Below, piece by piece: positions 24,914-34,209 of a stretch of DNA of 64,000 nucleotides (the stretch's first letter is position 1; each line of letters opens with the position of its first letter). Source of the stretch: Riemerella anatipestifer ATCC 11845 = DSM 15868 (lineage in GTDB: Bacteria > Bacteroidota > Bacteroidia > Flavobacteriales > Weeksellaceae); contig NC_017045.1 of NCBI RefSeq assembly GCF_000252855.1, positions 620,001 through 684,000 of the forward strand, given 5' to 3'. The position numbers and the translations under genes are program-made. A model generated the notes under the pieces. The model searched no databases. It had not been told where the DNA came from and saw only the letters and a program-made list of their open reading frames with translations.

Positions 24914-25990
24914 CTATTGTTTTTTCCATTCTTTCATCATCTCCACAAACTCATCAAACAGATAGTTGGCATCTTCTGGTCCCGGACTGGCTTCGGGGTG
25001 ATACTGCACCGAGAAACAAGGGTATTTTTTATGACGCACGCCTTCGTTGGTTCTATCATTAAGAGCGATATGGGTTTCTTCTAAATCGGTATTTTTAAGG
25101 CTTTCTTGGTCAATAGCGTAGCCGTGATTTTGGGAAGTAATAGCCACCTTATTGGTTCTCAAGTCTAAAACAGGGTGGTTGCCTCCCCTATGCCCAAATT
25201 TCAGTTTGAACGTTTTAGCCCCACAAGCCAAACCTACCACCTGATGCCCCATACATATCCCGAAAATAGGCACTTTACCCAAAAGTTTTCGCACCGTTTC
25301 GTGAGCGTGAGGCACATCTTGCGGGTCGCCCGGACCATTGGAAAGCATAATGCCATCTGGTGCCATTAGTAGGATTTCTTCCGCCGTAGTATCGTGAGAA
25401 ACCACCGTAATATCGCAGTTTCTTTGGGACAGTTCTCTAATAATTCCCAACTTGGCTCCGAAGTCGATTAGTACCACTTTAAACCCTCGCCCCGGTGCAG
25501 AAAAAGGCGTTTTGGTAGATACCGTTTCGATTTGGTTGGTCGGTAGCGATTGGGCTTTTAGTTCGGCTATTATTTGGTTTTCATCGGCCTCTATATCGAC
25601 AATTCTGCCTTTAAGGACTCCGTGATTACGGATAATTCGGGTTAGTTTTCTAGTATCAATCCCAGAAATTCCTGCAATGCCTTTTTTACTGAAAAACTCA
25701 TCTAAAGACATTTGAGAACGAAAGTTGGAAGGCAAATCGCACACCTCTTTCACGATAAGTCCTTTAATGGAATGCTCTATGCATTCGTAGTCATCACGAT
25801 TGATGCCGTAATTCCCAATAAGCGGATAGGTCATACACACCATTTGTCCGCAATACGATGGGTCAGAAATTAGCTCCTGATAGCCCGTCATTCCTGTATT
25901 GAAAACCACTTCGCCTTCGGTTTCAAGGTTTGCACCAAATCCCCAACCGTGAAGCACTTCTCCTGATTCTAAAATTAGTTTCTTTTTCAT
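24914..25990 (-). CDS. carA: Carbamoyl-phosphate synthase small subunit
   Basis: A 358-residue glutamine amidotransferase subunit. The N-terminal CPSase small-chain domain (LILESGEVLHGWGFGA, FNTGMTGYQELISDPSY) is followed by a class I GATase domain with nucleophile Cys in FGICMGHQVVGLACG (about 242-256) and the His/Glu pair in VQYHPEASPGP. It supplies ammonia from glutamine to CarB. It lies 63 bp after pyrB in one operon. Confidence 0.96.
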   Translation of the reverse strand: MKKKLILESGEVLHGWGFGANLETEGEVVFNTGMTGYQELISDPSYCGQMVCMTYPLIGNYGINRDDYECIEHSIKGLIVKEVCDLPSNFRSQMSLDEFFSKKGIAGISGIDTRKLTRIIRNHGVLKGRIVDIEADENQIIAELKAQSLPTNQIETVSTKTPFSAPGRGFKVVLIDFGAKLGIIRELSQRNCDITVVSHDTTAEEILLMAPDGIMLSNGPGDPQDVPHAHETVRKLLGKVPIFGICMGHQVVGLACGAKTFKLKFGHRGGNHPVLDLRTNKVAITSQNHGYAIDQESLKNTDLEETHIALNDRTNEGVRHKKYPCFSVQYHPEASPGPEDANYLFDEFVEMMKEWKKQ

Positions 25991-26053
25991 TTTTAACTTT
26001 TAGATTTAATATTTAATTCTAAAAACCAGCTTTACACTAGTCTATTAGATAAA

Positions 26054-26953
<900 letters not shown>

Positions 26954-26966
26954 TTAAAAAAATTAC

Positions 26967-27105
26967 AAAAAAAAACGAAGCCAATGGCTTCGTTCTAATA
27001 ATAACAATATCTCTGTGAAGGACCTTGCCCTTCGGTTTTTAAATTAAATATGTTCTCTAAACGACACATTAAGCGCAAATATATAACTTTTTTTTCATTC
27101 CCCAA
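26967..27105 (-). promoter_or_regulatory. pyrB promoter and attenuator-like leader
   Basis: On the minus strand TTG (27103-27105), 19 bp, TATATTTG (27076-27083) form an exact flavobacterial promoter. The transcript would run about 120 nt to the pyrB ATG. It contains a small hairpin (GAAGG/CCTTC near 27014-27030) and then a perfect 9-bp stem AACGAAGCC/GGCTTCGTT with a 3-nt loop (26974-26994) followed by nine T residues (26967-26975). This is a complete intrinsic terminator ending 16 nt before the start codon, so it must lie inside the leader. A 24-codon ORF (ATG 27067-27069 to TAG 26995-26997) ends at the base of the terminator stem. Control by pyrimidine-sensitive attenuation is the simplest reading. 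Confidence 0.7.
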
Positions 27106-27175
27106 TAGAGGTAAAAGGAGAAAAGTCTTATATACCTGATAAACAAAACTATAATAATTATCCACATCTAAGATG

Positions 27176-27204
27176 TTTGTTTAAAATTTATCTAATTATA
27201 TTTG
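27176..27204 (+). promoter_or_regulatory. Promoter of the asparaginase gene
   Basis: TTTG (27176-27179), a 17-bp spacer and TATATTTG (27197-27204) fit the flavobacterial consensus. The start codon is 20 bp downstream. Confidence 0.6.
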
Positions 27205-27224
27205 CACGAGCGTTTTAATTAGTT

Positions 27225-28241
27225 ATGAGAAGAAAAATATCACTCATCTATACTGGAGGGACAATAGGTATGGAAAAAAACTATACCACTGGTAGTCTAC
27301 ACCCTTTTAATTTTAATCATATTTTTGATAAAATCCCTGAAATTAACTTACTGGAATGTGAAGTGCATGTAACTTCTTTTGAGACTCCAGTAGATTCCTC
27401 CGATATGGGCATAAAAGAATGGAAAACTATTGCTAAATACATAGAAGAACAGTATTCTGAATTTGATGGTTTTTTGATTCTACACGGTACAGATACTATG
27501 TCTTATACAGCATCTGCTCTTAGTTTTATGCTCAAAAACCTTGACAAACCTGTTATTTTAACTGGTTCACAACTGCCCATTGGAGACCTTAGAACAGATG
27601 CCAAAGAAAATTTACTAACTAGCCTCTACTACGCCAGTTTGTACGAAAATGACAAAGCAGTAATACAAGAAGTAGCCATCTATTTTGAATATAAACTCCT
27701 ACGAGGTAATAGAACTCTTAAATACTCCGCTGAATATTTTGACGCTTACCACAGTCCTAACTACCCAATACTTGGGCAGTCTGGCGTACATCTTAATGTG
27801 GATAAAGAGGTACTTTTAAGACCGAAATCTGAAATTTTTAGTGTAGATTATCATCTATCAGAAGAGGTGTTTTTCCTTAGGATTTTCCCTGGTATGAACT
27901 GGAACTATCTGCCCAATTTAGATAATGTTAAAGTACTTATTCTTCAAGTTTTTGGCTCTGGAACTATCTTCAACAATAAACAAACCATAGAGACTCTCAA
28001 AAGAATTAGAAATAATAATACCGAAATCGTGATTATTAGCCAATGTATTTCGGGAGAAATCTCCTTTGGAAAGTACGAAAACAGCAATATATTTAGTGAA
28101 ATAGGAGCTATCAGTGGTAAGGATATGACCGCTGAAGCCGCAATTACTAAAGCAATGCATATTGTAGGTAATCCTATGTATTCTAACGAAAGTTTTAGCA
28201 ATGTTTTTTCCAAAAATATTTGTGGAGAAATGGCAGAATAG
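27225..28241 (+). CDS. ansA: Type I asparaginase
   Basis: A 338-residue cytosolic-type L-asparaginase. The first catalytic Thr is in LIYTGGTIGM (about residues 7-16) and the second in LHGTDTMSYTASALSFML (about 88-105). The order TGGTIG, HGTDT and VILTGSQLPIGDLRTDAKEN is typical of type I enzymes. No signal peptide is present, which separates it from the periplasmic type II. It hydrolyses asparagine to aspartate and ammonia. It is divergent from pyrB, whose enzyme consumes aspartate. Confidence 0.92.
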   Translation: MRRKISLIYTGGTIGMEKNYTTGSLHPFNFNHIFDKIPEINLLECEVHVTSFETPVDSSDMGIKEWKTIAKYIEEQYSEFDGFLILHGTDTMSYTASALSFMLKNLDKPVILTGSQLPIGDLRTDAKENLLTSLYYASLYENDKAVIQEVAIYFEYKLLRGNRTLKYSAEYFDAYHSPNYPILGQSGVHLNVDKEVLLRPKSEIFSVDYHLSEEVFFLRIFPGMNWNYLPNLDNVKVLILQVFGSGTIFNNKQTIETLKRIRNNNTEIVIISQCISGEISFGKYENSNIFSEIGAISGKDMTAEAAITKAMHIVGNPMYSNESFSNVFSKNICGEMAE

Positions 28242-28272
28242 ATTATTTTTTCTATATTTGCAACTCAATTTT

Positions 28273-28359
28273 AGAGAGGTGTCCGAGTGGTTGAAGGAGC
28301 TACCCTGGAAAGGTAGTATACGGGTAACTGTATCGAGGGTTCGAATCCCTTCCTCTCTG
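28273..28359 (+). tRNA. tRNA-Ser (GGA)
   Basis: An 87-nt type II tRNA: acceptor AGAGAGG/CCTCTCT, anticodon arm CTACCCTGGAAAGGTAG with GGA, a long variable arm (TATACGGGTAACTGTA) and T arm GAGGGTTCGAATCCCTT. Discriminator G and no encoded CCA. It lies 31 bp after the asparaginase stop and is followed by a terminator. Confidence 0.92.
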
Positions 28360-28384
28360 CGGAGTGATTTATTTGTAGTCTAAG

Positions 28385-28414
28385 AAAGGGAGTTCTGAAC
28401 AGCTCCCTTTTTTT
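28385..28414 (+). terminator. Terminator after tRNA-Ser
   Basis: AAAGGGAG pairs with CTCCCTTT around a 10-nt loop and is followed by a T run. Confidence 0.85.
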
Positions 28415-28515
28415 GTATTTATAAAGGATAGTAGCTCTACTCGGTAAGACTAATACATTGCTATTTCTATAACAAAGGTGACTTTATATTACCCCAATAG
28501 TCTGTGTAATGATAT

Positions 28516-28545
28516 GCATAATGCTTATCTCAATAAGCATTATGC
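28516..28545. repeat. Perfect 13-bp inverted repeat
   Basis: GCATAATGCTTAT and its exact complement ATAAGCATTATGC flank a 4-nt loop. No T run follows, so it is not a standard terminator. It lies in the 28415-28699 region, in which no gene can be supported; a 68-codon plus-strand reading across it looks accidental. Confidence 0.7.
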
Positions 28546-28699
28546 TCTTCAGCTATTGGAAGAATTTGCCACTTTGGCAGTCTTTTTTTTATTGCGTATC
28601 GCTCCGTCGTGTCTCCGTCGTAGGTTCGACAAAACTCCGAAACTTATTTTTACTTTTTATGACAGTTTGACAGTATATTTTTAATTCGTTTTAGTATCA

Positions 28700-29023
28700 T
28701 TATTTGATACACAATTTTTCTATTAGTTTCTTAAAATATGGTATCTGTCCCAAAACTAAGGGACTTATGAAAGTTGCTATACATGTTACATAAAACATTG
28801 TTCCCTCTGGTGGCAACGGAATATTTTTACCCCAAATAACTCTTGTTAAAATTGATAAACCAACATAAACAAATAGGTTAAATAGAGAGAATGATAATGG
28901 TTTGTATATGTTAATATTCCTAATATACTTAAATAATAGAAAATACAGTATTATAAACGGAACCCCATAAAATAATACTCTCCAAACATTCCATAAAATA
29001 GTAATACTAAAACTTCCTTTCAA
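28700..29023 (-). CDS. Small hypothetical membrane protein
   Basis: About 107 residues with three or four hydrophobic helices (LFYGVPFIILYFLLFKYI, FSLFNLFVYVGLSILTRV, FYVTCIATFISPLVL) and a Lys-rich C-terminus. No family is recognised. The start is unclear: the frame stays open upstream to a TAA near 29089 without an ATG, reading FFLVFFYCSFEEFNLKGS, so the true 5' end may be lost, begin at TTG 29023, or be frameshifted. From 29024 to 29400 the DNA is very AT-rich with no other gene seen. Confidence 0.4.
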   Translation of the reverse strand: MKGSFSITILWNVWRVLFYGVPFIILYFLLFKYIRNINIYKPLSFSLFNLFVYVGLSILTRVIWGKNIPLPPEGTMFYVTCIATFISPLVLGQIPYFKKLIEKLCIK

Positions 29024-29400
29024 ATTAAATTCTTCAAAACTGCAATAAAAAAAAACTAAAAAAAAAACTACTCGTTATCTCAACTATAAAAAGACTTATA
29101 TATAAAATCAGAACTTTATTCATTGTAAACATATTTGTATTACTATAATTGTAAAGGCTTCTATAAAAATGTTCTTTGCAACAACACAGAAGATATAAAA
29201 TAATGGATAACTTTTTTTTTCATAATTCATTTTTTCAATTTCATTTAAAATTTTAGGGATTTTTTTATCCAAATACTAAACTAAATTCTTCTGTTACATT
29301 TTAGCTAGCTACGACTACCAATTTATCTAGTTTTTCTCTTGATAAAGTGTCTGTAATAATTCAAACGCAACTAAAAAACACTTTTAATTTTAGCTGTTCT

Positions 29401-29538
29401 CTATTTTTTTAAATATTTTCTAATAGTTCTATAAATTTGATATATAACTGGAACAAGGCTAATAGCTACTAAAAATAAAATAACGTAACCTAAACACGAG
29501 ATATTTATATCAATAGATACTTCTCCAAAGGAATTCAT
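29401..29538 (-). CDS. Very small membrane protein (45 residues)
   Basis: ATG 29536-29538 to TAG 29401-29403 encodes a 45-residue peptide: a short polar start (NSFGEVSIDINIS), one clear membrane helix (CLGYVILFLVAISLVPVIY) and a basic tail (RTIRKYLKK), giving an expected N-out/C-in topology. The positive-inside pattern and clean start argue for a real gene, but there is no family match by eye. It is separated from the upstream csp gene by a terminator. Confidence 0.45.
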   Translation of the reverse strand: MNSFGEVSIDINISCLGYVILFLVAISLVPVIYQIYRTIRKYLKK

Positions 29539-29561
29539 AATCTACTATTTTTTGTACTAAA

Positions 29562-29593
29562 ATAAAAAAACCGTCTCAAAAAATGAAACGGTT
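29562..29593 (-). terminator. Terminator of the rhlE-csp operon
   Basis: On the minus strand AACCGTTTCA pairs with TGAGACGGTT (one G-U) around a T-rich loop, followed by a T run. It ends the cold-shock operon after the small csp gene. Confidence 0.85.
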
Positions 29594-29660
29594 CTCACTA
29601 GCTATATTTTATTTAATCCTGTTTGTGTTGCTATTTTTTCAGGATAAAAAGAAGATGATA

Positions 29661-29852
29661 CTATGCTAATTTTACATTAACAGCGTTAATCCCTTTTTTA
29701 CCTTGTTGTAATTCGTAAACTACTTTATCATTTTCATGAACTTTAGTTTTTAAACCACTTGTGTGTACAAACACATCTTCTCCTCCGTTAGATGGAGTAA
29801 TAAATCCGAAACCTTTTGTTTCGTTGAAAAATTTTACGGTGCCTTCTTGCAT
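29661..29852 (-). CDS. cspA: Cold-shock protein, CspA family
   Basis: A 63-residue single cold-shock domain with RNP1 KGFGFITP and RNP2 DVFVHTS. These small proteins bind single-stranded nucleic acid and melt RNA structure. It lies 32 bp downstream of a longer cold-shock-domain gene and behind a DEAD-box helicase gene, forming a cold-adaptation operon. Confidence 0.93.
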   Translation of the reverse strand: MQEGTVKFFNETKGFGFITPSNGGEDVFVHTSGLKTKVHENDKVVYELQQGKKGINAVNVKLA

Positions 29853-29884
29853 TGTAATTGAATTTAAGTTAATTATATTATTTT

Positions 29885-30322
29885 TTATTTTATCTTGATA
29901 ACATTAGTGGCTACATAGCCTTTTGGTCCTTTTTCTTTTTCGTAGCTTACTTTATCGTCTTTCTTTAAGACTTCGGATAATTGGTTAGCGTGTACGAAAA
30001 TACTTTCTTTGGAGCGGTGGTCGTTGATAAATCCATAGCCTTTTTCTTCGTTATAGAAAGTTACCGTACCTTTGTTAAAGGTTTCATCTACATCGTGAGG
30101 GGCTGCTCCTAGCTGAATATCTTCTAACGAAATTTCTACTTTTTCTGATAAATCTGGTGGTGTATTTGTAATTTGCCCGTTGGCATCTACATATACTAAC
30201 ATATCATCTAGGCTTTTACCTTTATTGTTATTATGTTTTCTTTCTTCTCTTCTAAGTGCTTTCTCTTTAAGCTTCTGAAGTTTTTTCTTATCGTTCTCTT
30301 TTTTAGAATAAGTATCTCCCAT
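29885..30322 (-). CDS. Cold-shock-domain protein with basic N-terminal extension
   Basis: A 145-residue protein. Residues 1-45 are a highly charged Lys/Arg-rich region ([19 protein letters not shown]), followed by a linker with a short beta motif ([17 protein letters not shown]) and a C-terminal cold-shock domain (about 80-145) with RNP1 KGYGFIND and RNP2 SIFVHAN. It probably binds RNA together with the helicase encoded 15 bp upstream. Confidence 0.85.
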   Translation of the reverse strand: MGDTYSKKENDKKKLQKLKEKALRREERKHNNNKGKSLDDMLVYVDANGQITNTPPDLSEKVEISLEDIQLGAAPHDVDETFNKGTVTFYNEEKGYGFINDHRSKESIFVHANQLSEVLKKDDKVSYEKEKGPKGYVATNVIKIK

Positions 30323-30337
30323 AGTTTTGTTTTTTTA

Positions 30338-31453
30338 TTAGATTGCAGGTGCAGTGTTCATCGTGAAGCCTATCAGCTTTTGTATATTCTTCAAATCCTT
30401 TCTTTCTTCCGTTCCACAAAACGAAATGGCATTCCCTGAAGTTCCTGCTCTACCTGTTCTACCTATTCTATGCACATAAGTTTCTGGCACATTGGGAAGC
30501 TCGTAGTTAATTACCTGTGGTAGCTCATCTATATCTATCCCTCTGGCAGCGATGTCTGTAGCGATTAAGACACTGATACGGTTATCTTTAAAATCTTTAA
30601 GTGCTTTTTGACGGGCGTTTTGAGATTTGTTGCCGTGTATTGCTGCTGCAAAAATTCCTGTTCTACCTAATTGTTTTACTAATCTATCTGCCCCGTGTTT
30701 GGTTCTTGTAAAAATAAGCGACCTTAGCTCTGATGTATCTTTTAAAATATTTATCAGTAGGTTGGTTTTATCATTTTTTTCTACAAAATAAACAGATTGT
30801 TCTATTGTTTTAGCCGTAGAAGATACTGGAGTTACTGTAACTTCAGCGGGGTTATCTAAGATAGTTTCTGCAAATTGTCTTATAGAATTAGGCATCGTAG
30901 CCGAGAAAAATAAGGTTTGTCTTTTCTTAGGCACTTTGGTAAGGATTTTTTTAACATCGTTTACAAATCCCATATCTAGCATACGGTCGGCTTCGTCTAA
31001 AACTAAAATTTCTATTTGAGATAGGCTAAGCAATCCTTGTTGCATTAGGTCTAATAACCGCCCTGGAGTTGCTATTAAAATATCTACGCCTTGGTTCAAG
31101 GCTCTTTCTTGTTTCCCTTGAGGTACTCCTCCAAAAATTGACAGATGTTTTATATTCAAAAACTTGCTATACTGTTCTATATTTTCTTGAATTTGAATAG
31201 CTAGTTCTCTTGTTGGTGTTAAAATCAACGCTCTAACAGACTTGCCTTTTTTAGGTGTTTCTGACAATATTTGCAATAATGGAATTGAGAAAGCAGCTGT
31301 TTTACCAGTTCCCGTTTGAGCACACCCTATAAGGTCTCTACCTTCTAAAATGGTTGGAATTGCTTTTTCTTGAATTGCAGTAGGGGTTGTGTAACCAGCG
31401 TCAGATATTGCCTTTAAAATAGGGCTTGATAATGATAATTGTGTAAAATTCAT
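30338..31453 (-). CDS. rhlE: DEAD-box RNA helicase, RhlE-like
   Basis: A 371-residue two-domain helicase core without an extension. Motifs in order: Q-motif region YTTPTAIQEKAIP, motif I AQTGTGKT, Ia PTRELAIQ, II LDEADRMLD, III FFSATMP, V ATDIAARGIDID and VI HRIGRTGRAG. It starts at ATG 31453 (MNFTQLSL), the conserved opening of the family; a TTG 15 bp upstream is less likely. It unwinds RNA, probably in ribosome assembly or decay at low temperature. It heads the operon with two cold-shock-domain genes and has a leader of about 220 nt. Confidence 0.92.
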   Translation of the reverse strand: MNFTQLSLSSPILKAISDAGYTTPTAIQEKAIPTILEGRDLIGCAQTGTGKTAAFSIPLLQILSETPKKGKSVRALILTPTRELAIQIQENIEQYSKFLNIKHLSIFGGVPQGKQERALNQGVDILIATPGRLLDLMQQGLLSLSQIEILVLDEADRMLDMGFVNDVKKILTKVPKKRQTLFFSATMPNSIRQFAETILDNPAEVTVTPVSSTAKTIEQSVYFVEKNDKTNLLINILKDTSELRSLIFTRTKHGADRLVKQLGRTGIFAAAIHGNKSQNARQKALKDFKDNRISVLIATDIAARGIDIDELPQVINYELPNVPETYVHRIGRTGRAGTSGNAISFCGTEERKDLKNIQKLIGFTMNTAPAI

Positions 31454-31679
31454 AAATAATTTTGCCAAAGAACTATTGGCGTAAAGTAAACACTACCTTC
31501 GCATAATAATAAGGTTGTGTTAAATGTTTTTTTAGATTGTTATTTGTTTTAATATGCTATTATTTATTATTGATAATGGCAACTAAAAACACAAAAACTG
31601 AGGGAGTATTAAGAATAATTCTTCTAAAAAACTTTAATCAGAAAGTGGCATAAGGAGCCGTTTTCATTAAATGATGGTA

Positions 31680-31687
31680 CAAAGGTA
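31680..31687 (-). promoter_or_regulatory. -7 box of the rhlE operon
   Basis: TACCTTTG on the minus strand matches TAnnTTTG. It implies a 5' leader of about 220 nt before the rhlE ATG. No strong -33 TTG was seen at the right distance. The leader (31454-31675) holds no other supported gene. Confidence 0.4.
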
Positions 31688-31721
31688 AAGCAAATAATAT
31701 AGAATATACCATAATTTGGCA

Positions 31722-31771
31722 AATAAAAAAAATAATCACCTTAAACTACTGGTTATTAAGGTGATTATTTT
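31722..31771 (-). terminator. Terminator of rlmN
   Basis: AAATAATCACCTTAA (31730-31744) pairs perfectly with TTAAGGTGATTATTT (31756-31770). On the minus strand the stem is followed by a T run. Confidence 0.85.
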
Positions 31772-31788
31772 TATTAAATATTTTTCTA

Positions 31789-32826
31789 CTACTCCTGTGT
31801 GGACTTATTAGCTAATTGCCCACAAGCGGCATCTATATCTCCTCCTCTGCTTCTTCTAATCATAACCGTGATGCCGTGTCGTTCTAATTGTTCTACATAG
31901 TTTTGAGTGGCTTTAGGATTACTCCTATCATATTTGCCATCGCCTATTGAGTTGTATTCTATCAGATTAACCTTGGTAGGTACTTTTTTACAGAATTTTA
32001 TAAGTGCTTTTATATCTTCATCGGTATCGTTAATCCCTTTCCAAATACAGTATTCTAAGGTAATAATAGAGCCTGTTTTTTCATACCAATACTGTAAAGA
32101 TTCCATAATATCCGTCAGTGGAAATTTGGTGGAAAAAGGCATTATTTCGTTTCGTTTAGATTCTATTGCTGAATGTAGAGAAAGGGCTAATTTAACCTTA
32201 AGATTTTCATCTGCCAACATTTTTATCATCTTAGGTATTCCAGAAGTAGATACCGTAATTCTTCGTGGCGACATACCCAAACCTTCAGGCTCTGTAATTT
32301 TTCTGATGGCTTCCACTACATTTTTATAGTTCATCATAGGCTCTCCCATCCCCATAAACACAATGTTAGACAGCGGTCTATCAAAATACGCCTTACTCTG
32401 CTGGTCTATAAGTGCCACCTGATCTACAATCTCTGCAACTTCTAAATTTCGCATTCGTTTTAGCCTTGCTGTGGCACAAAACTCACAATTAAGCGAACAC
32501 CCTACTTGGGACGAAACACAAGCTGTGGTACGTGTATCGGTAGGGATAAGCACACTCTCTACCATAAGCCCATCGTGTAATTTAACGCCGTTTTTTATGG
32601 TTCCGTCTTTACTTTTCTGGAGCAAATCTACTTTTACGGGTTTAATTACAAAGTCTTGAGCTATCCTTTCTCTAAGGTTTTTGGAAAGGTTTGTCATTTC
32701 CTCAATAGAATGCCCGTTTTTACTCCACAACCAATCATAAACCTGTTTGGCACGAAACGGCTTCTCACCAATGGAAATAAAATAATCTTTAAGCTCGTCT
32801 AAGCTAAGGGTACGAATGTCTTTCAT
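31789..32826 (-). CDS. rlmN: 23S rRNA (A2503-C2)/tRNA (A37-C2) methyltransferase
   Basis: A 345-residue radical SAM enzyme. The 4Fe-4S motif CSLNCEFCATARLKRM (CxxxCxxC, about 117-132) is present, and the two catalytic cysteines are in TTACVSSQVG and DIDAACGQL. It methylates C2 of adenine 2503 in 23S rRNA and A37 of some tRNAs. ATG 32826 is the start; a TTG immediately before it is not needed. A terminator-like hairpin ends about 20 nt before the start, so it may be expressed partly by read-through from queA. Confidence 0.94.
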   Translation of the reverse strand: MKDIRTLSLDELKDYFISIGEKPFRAKQVYDWLWSKNGHSIEEMTNLSKNLRERIAQDFVIKPVKVDLLQKSKDGTIKNGVKLHDGLMVESVLIPTDTRTTACVSSQVGCSLNCEFCATARLKRMRNLEVAEIVDQVALIDQQSKAYFDRPLSNIVFMGMGEPMMNYKNVVEAIRKITEPEGLGMSPRRITVSTSGIPKMIKMLADENLKVKLALSLHSAIESKRNEIMPFSTKFPLTDIMESLQYWYEKTGSIITLEYCIWKGINDTDEDIKALIKFCKKVPTKVNLIEYNSIGDGKYDRSNPKATQNYVEQLERHGITVMIRRSRGGDIDAACGQLANKSTQE

Positions 32827-32846
32827 CAATCAGAAATGAATGGTAA

Positions 32847-32882
32847 TAAAAAAGTAACAAGCCTCTATAAAAGGCTCATTAC
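32847..32882 (-). terminator. Terminator between queA and rlmN
   Basis: On the minus strand GTAATGAGCCT pairs with AGGCTTGTTAC (two G-U pairs) around a 7-nt loop, followed by a T run. It lies 31 nt after queA and about 20 nt before rlmN, leaving little room for a separate rlmN promoter. Confidence 0.7.
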
Positions 32883-32913
32883 CTTATTTTAAGTTAATTA
32901 TATTTATATATTT

Positions 32914-33963
32914 TTAAAGGATTAGCATCGCATCTCCATAGGAGTAGAACTTATACTTTTCTTTAACTGCCTCTTCGTAGGCGTGCATTACAAAATCTTT
33001 ACCTGCAAATGCAGCAATCATCATAATAAGGGTAGATTTGGGTGTGTGGAAATTGGTAATCATAGAATCTGCTACCGCAAAATCGTACGGAGGATAAATA
33101 AACTTGTTCGTCCAACCGTGATAAGCACTTAGCTTTCTATTAGACGAAACCGAAGTTTCTATGGTTCTCATCGTAGTAGTTCCTACTGCACAGATGCGTC
33201 TATCTTCATCTATAGCTTTGTTGATAATATCCGCATTTTTTTGGTCGATGAACGCCTCTTCACACTCCATTTTGTGCTTTGATAAATCTTCTACCTCTAT
33301 TGGGTTAAAAGTCCCTAAGCCCACATGTAGCGTTACTTCGGCAAAGTTAATTCCTTTTATCTCTAATCTTTTCATTAGATGTTTAGAGAAATGAAGCCCC
33401 GCAGTAGGCGCTGCTACCGCTCCCTCCTTTTTAGCATAGATTGTTTGGTATCTTTCTGCATCTTCTGGCTCTACTTCTCTTTTGATATATTTCGGTAGAG
33501 GTGTTTCTCCTAGCTCCTTTAATTTAGCACGAAACTCCTCGTAGCTTCCATCGTACAAGAATCTTAATGTTCTTCCTCTAGAAGTTGTATTATCTATAAC
33601 CTCAGCTACTAAAGACTCATCTTCGTCAAAGAATAACTTATTTCCAATTCTTATTTTTCTAGCAGGGTCTACCAATACGTCCCAAACACGAGTTTCTTTA
33701 TCTAGCTCTCTTAAAAGGAAAACCTCTATTTTAGCTCCTGTTTTTTCTTTATTTCCGTATAGTCTCGCTGGGAAAACTTTAGTATTATTAAAGATAAACA
33801 AATCATTTTCATCAAAATAATCTATAACATCTTTAAAAAGTTTATGCTCTATGGTTTGATTTTTTCTATTAAGAACCATAAGTCTTGCCTCGTCTCTGTG
33901 CTCCGAAGGGTGTTCCGCAAGAAGCTCTGGTGGTAGATTGAAATTAAAATCAGAAGTTTTCAT
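32914..33963 (-). CDS. queA: S-adenosylmethionine:tRNA ribosyltransferase-isomerase
   Basis: A 349-residue QueA protein: N-terminal [24 protein letters not shown], the family blocks [15 protein letters not shown] (about 187-201) and [11 protein letters not shown], and [10 protein letters not shown] near the C-terminus. It transfers the ribosyl part of SAM to preQ1-tRNA to make epoxyqueuosine. It is divergent from the oxidoreductase gene and followed by rlmN, another tRNA/rRNA modification gene. Confidence 0.95.
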   Translation of the reverse strand: MKTSDFNFNLPPELLAEHPSEHRDEARLMVLNRKNQTIEHKLFKDVIDYFDENDLFIFNNTKVFPARLYGNKEKTGAKIEVFLLRELDKETRVWDVLVDPARKIRIGNKLFFDEDESLVAEVIDNTTSRGRTLRFLYDGSYEEFRAKLKELGETPLPKYIKREVEPEDAERYQTIYAKKEGAVAAPTAGLHFSKHLMKRLEIKGINFAEVTLHVGLGTFNPIEVEDLSKHKMECEEAFIDQKNADIINKAIDEDRRICAVGTTTMRTIETSVSSNRKLSAYHGWTNKFIYPPYDFAVADSMITNFHTPKSTLIMMIAAFAGKDFVMHAYEEAVKEKYKFYSYGDAMLIL

Positions 33964-33995
33964 TTTATATAAATATGTTTAAATTTTAAATACAA

Positions 33996-34057
33996 AAACG
34001 GAAAATGATTTTCCGTTTGCGGTTGCAAATATACAACTTACGAAACCCCTTTGTCAA
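33996..34057 (-). promoter_or_regulatory. queA promoter with hairpin at the transcript 5' end
   Basis: On the minus strand TTG (34055-34057), 21 bp and TATATTTG (34026-34033) form a consensus promoter. About 7 nt further is a perfect 10-bp stem AAACGGAAAA/TTTTCCGTTT with a 3-nt loop (33996-34018), then a short T-rich run, 33 nt before the ATG. The upstream gene is divergent, so this hairpin belongs to the queA leader. Confidence 0.65.
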
Positions 34058-34182
34058 GTCAAGCAGACCACACTAAACATAAACGACTAAATTACAATAC
34101 TTTAAATATCAATTATTTTTTACAATTCACTAATAATGATAAAAACTGTAATTATTCTTTTCACTATAAATAAATAGATTAG

Positions 34183-34190
34183 TATCTTTG
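34183..34190 (+). promoter_or_regulatory. -7 box of the Gfo/Idh/MocA gene
   Basis: TATCTTTG matches TAnnTTTG 19 bp before the ATG at 34210. It supports ATG 34210 over a TTG at 34204. Confidence 0.5.
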
Positions 34191-34209
34191 AAGTACTTAA
34201 ATTTTGGTT

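Noticed and set aside
26995-27069. Canonical PyrR-binding anti-antiterminator in the pyrB leader
   Set aside because: The leader has GGTCC and CAGAGA but not the conserved continuous PyrR loop, so only a generic attenuator is claimed.
28478-28684. 68-codon plus-strand frame after tRNA-Ser
   Set aside because: Starts before and runs through a perfect inverted repeat, with no promoter and no protein-like pattern.
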